NCBI GenBank assembly: GCA_013368445.1
Contig: JAACJO010000035.1
Coordinates: forward strand, 124,001 to 188,000
Origin: Leucocoprinus leucothites
Lineage: Eukaryota; Basidiomycota; Agaricomycetes; Agaricales; Agaricaceae
Reading direction: 5' to 3'
Length of the DNA stretch: 64,000 bases
A program made the position numbers and the translations under genes. Below, one piece after another: positions 63,382 through 64,000 of this stretch (its first letter is position 1; each line of letters starts with the position of its first letter). Under the pieces are notes generated by a model, which was not told the DNA's origin, did no database searches, and was given only the letters and a program-made list of their open reading frames with translations.

Positions 63382-64000
63382 TCACTGGTATAATCTCCGT
63401 TCCTCAACGACCTTTTGTACCCAAAGATCAAGGACAGATTTGAGCATGTCTTCCCAGCCCTCTTCCCCACGGGCAACTAGCTTTGCATCAAAAAATATAA
63501 AGGAATCCGAAGTAGACGAAGATTGGCGATGAATGACAGGGGCAGAAGGTGTAGATGGCAAGCCAAATCCTGTACCTGGCTTGAAAACTTGAGAAGGGAC
63601 TTGGATTGGAAGAAGGTAACGGAGTTTCAGAGCGCTAAGATGGGCGTTAGAACCATACAGACGGACAAGCGAGCTCAAGCCTCACCCAACCCAAAGGCGA
63701 AGGTTATCCGTCCGCCTAAAAGTCCACCCTTTCTTCGCACCCTCTTTTGTTTCCGTTTTACTTGCCTTCTCGAGAGAGATGATATCATGAATACTATCCT
63801 TGCTTATATATCCCCAGGGCTTCTTGGATTTTCGAACAATGGCATTATAAGCTGCGCAGAGAAGTTGGCCAGATGACAGGCTGTCCAAGAAAGCAGATGG
63901 AGAGCTTGAGGGTTGTAGGCTGCTCACGAGGTCTTTCGGAAGGAAAAAATTGAGAAGAGCGTGTGCTCGTCCTAGGTCTATAGATAAGTATCGAGCATCA
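63382..64000 (-). CDS. Partial gene, possible calponin-homology-like domain
   Basis: Minus-strand gene running off the right edge, so its N-terminus is missing. Two exons are visible: 64000-63686 and 63634-63382, joined across an intron of 51 nt (GTGAGG...CTTAG) that gives NLRLWVG then ALKLRYLLP in frame. The region FLDSLSSGQLLCAAYNAIVR, then SKKPWGYISKDSIHDI, and the closing WTFRRTDNLRLW resemble a calponin-homology-type helical fold. That is a pattern judgement only. The C-terminus after VPSQVFKPGTG is Ser/Pro-rich and ends in a helix (MLKSVLDLWVQKVV). I do not recognise the family with confidence. Confidence 0.65.

Overview
The window looks like chromosomal DNA of a filamentous basidiomycete, most likely an agaricomycete. 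Host genes sit only in the last 8 kb. They have many short introns (about 45-65 nt, GTRNGT...YAG) and encode conserved eukaryotic proteins. The first ~55.8 kb is a transposon graveyard of non-LTR (LINE) and LTR retroelements, with traces of cut-and-paste elements. I cannot fix the genus from sequence alone.

Layout. Positions 1-19112 are a nest of LINEs, read from target-site duplications (TSDs) and from reading frames that rejoin when inserts are removed. A plus-strand LINE fragment (15536-16058) is entered by an ORF1-only element (15290-15535), and that by another (10441-15289 in pieces). The latter was hit by two further ORF1-only elements (11317-13656 and 13698-14977) and by LINE A (1-10440 in pieces). 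LINE A holds a truncated LINE (404-1213) and a full-length minus-strand LINE B (2472-10014), and LINE B carries a solo LTR (7863-8421). From 16059 to 19112 lie more LINE and ORF1-only fragments. Positions 19113-25655 are a 5'-truncated Ty3/gypsy chromovirus (K1). Next come a LINE fragment, a PIF/Harbinger-like end with a Myb/SANT-like ORF, and a different Ty3/gypsy family (N, 27257-31291). A complete minus-strand chromovirus J (32508-40447) has two 546-bp LTRs and the TSD ATAGT. A decayed multi-exon minus-strand gene (41294-43257) is interrupted by a solo LTR. A second K copy (47309-51685), an inverted LTR, LINE Q and a 472-bp TA-flanked MITE follow.

Positions 55.9-64 kb are host genes: a UBX/SEP Cdc48 cofactor (Shp1/p47), SEC13 (COPII coat and nuclear pore), a tRNA-like sequence, a TKL-like kinase, an F-box protein, and an edge-truncated gene with a possible calponin-homology-like domain.

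Most interesting: (1) two different chromovirus families (K and J), and possibly a third, carry an antisense, intron-containing gene between pol and the 3' LTR. It encodes a Cys-rich zinc-cluster-like and coiled-coil protein. (2) A family of ORF1-only non-LTR elements shares both termini with an ORF1+ORF2 LINE and has its own TSDs, so it is probably mobilised in trans. (3) Almost all decay is CpG to TpG/CpA, which creates most stop codons and allows relative dating. It ends sharply at the gene block.
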